Shown here piece after piece: positions 6,768-6,972 of a DNA stretch of 6,972 nucleotides. Numbering within the stretch: the stretch's first letter is position 1; the number at the start of each line of letters is the position of its first letter. The translations under genes and the position numbers were made by a program. The notes under the pieces are model-generated. The model saw nothing but the letters and a program-made list of their open reading frames with translations. It ran no database searches and was not told where the DNA came from. The stretch is from Gammaproteobacteria bacterium (GTDB lineage: Bacteria; Pseudomonadota; Gammaproteobacteria; Natronospirales; REEB76). The stretch covers positions 1 through 6,972 of the forward strand of contig DAHVFI010000283.1 of the NCBI GenBank assembly GCA_027317045.1, given 5' to 3'.

Positions 6768-6971
6768 TTAGCGTATCGCGACGGTGAAATTGCCGGTTAA
6801 ACCCATTGCGCGCCGCATAAAGGCGCTCTTGAGCGGCGTAAAGCGGTCTACAGCGCACAATCCTGTGTTACGCATCCACGTCAACGGCGCAATATCATTG
6901 CTGAAAAGGCGTTTAAAACCGTCTAGCGCGGTAATCATCGCCAAGTTATCGCCTTTTCGCGCACGTTGGTA
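6768..6971 (-). CDS. UbiH/UbiI-family FAD-dependent hydroxylase, C-terminal fragment
   Basis: The last 67 residues of a flavin monooxygenase of the UbiH/UbiF/VisC (COQ6) family, whose members hydroxylate the aromatic ring of ubiquinone precursors at the inner membrane. The gene runs off the right edge, so the FAD-binding Rossmann part is outside the window. Seen: YQRARKGDNLAM, then DGFKRLF, the central WMRNTGLCAVDRFTPLK and the near-terminal RRAMGL. This order (YxRxRKxDN, FxxLF, LRNxGL, PLKxxxMRxAMGL) is the C-terminal signature of the family. The stop is TAA at 6768-6770. Which paralogue (UbiI, UbiH, UbiF or another) cannot be decided from the tail; UbiI or UbiF look closer than UbiH because of the DN and AMGL motifs. 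The piece was found by translating the minus strand without requiring a start codon. An overlapping plus-strand frame (GTG 6784 to 6972) has no family resemblance and is a shadow. Confidence 0.8.
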   Translation of the reverse strand, partial: YQRARKGDNLAMITALDGFKRLFSNDIAPLTWMRNTGLCAVDRFTPLKSAFMRRAMGLTGNFTVAIR

Positions 6972-6972
6972 G

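Noticed and set aside
6784..6972. Plus-strand open frame starting at GTG 6784
   Set aside because: It is antisense to the UbiH/UbiI-like C-terminus, which has clear family motifs; no ribosome binding site supports it.

Overview
The window reads as ordinary, GC-rich proteobacterial chromosome, most likely from a gammaproteobacterium or a close relative. The evidence is a long-form IspG, a phhA-phhB phenylalanine hydroxylase pair, a cytochrome b561 gene fused by overlap to a YceI gene (the arrangement of E. coli yceJ-yceI), a LytS/AlgZ-type sensor kinase, and the tail of a UbiH/UbiI-type ubiquinone hydroxylase. The lineage is an inference from gene content. I see no rRNA, tRNA, CRISPR array, insertion sequence, phage gene or toxin-antitoxin pair.

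Layout. 2-340 (+) is the C-terminal ATP-binding end of a sensor histidine kinase cut by the left edge. 402-1124 (-) is a YceI-domain lipoprotein, convergent with the kinase. Across a 68-base divergent gap, 1193-1795 (+) encodes cytochrome b561, overlapping by 4 bases a second, smaller exported YceI protein (1792-2361). After 95 bases comes an exported peroxiredoxin (2457-3002), preceded by a perfect AGGAGG ribosome binding site. A convergent gap with a candidate terminator separates it from an alpha/beta hydrolase (3111-3746, -). This hydrolase is divergent from ispG (3952-5211, +). Then follow phhA (5341-6147) and phhB (6193-6531), closed by a perfect 26-base palindromic terminator. The right end holds a 188-base non-coding stretch and the last 67 codons of a UbiH/UbiI-family FAD hydroxylase on the minus strand (6768-6971). 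That piece is easily overlooked because it is short and has no start codon in the window.

How the genes may work together. The left half looks like a cell-envelope redox group: a membrane di-heme cytochrome, two YceI-fold proteins (a family with members that bind polyisoprenoids or quinones) and an exported thiol peroxidase. The right half is housekeeping: IspG makes the isoprenoid precursor HMBPP, and PhhA turns phenylalanine into tyrosine with PhhB recycling its pterin cofactor. The Ubi-type protein belongs to ubiquinone synthesis. An isoprenoid/quinone thread (YceI, IspG, Ubi) runs through the window, but that may be coincidence. Nothing here is clearly a new system. The points most worth a look are the doubled YceI genes around cytochrome b561 with the exported peroxiredoxin, and several unexplained hairpins.
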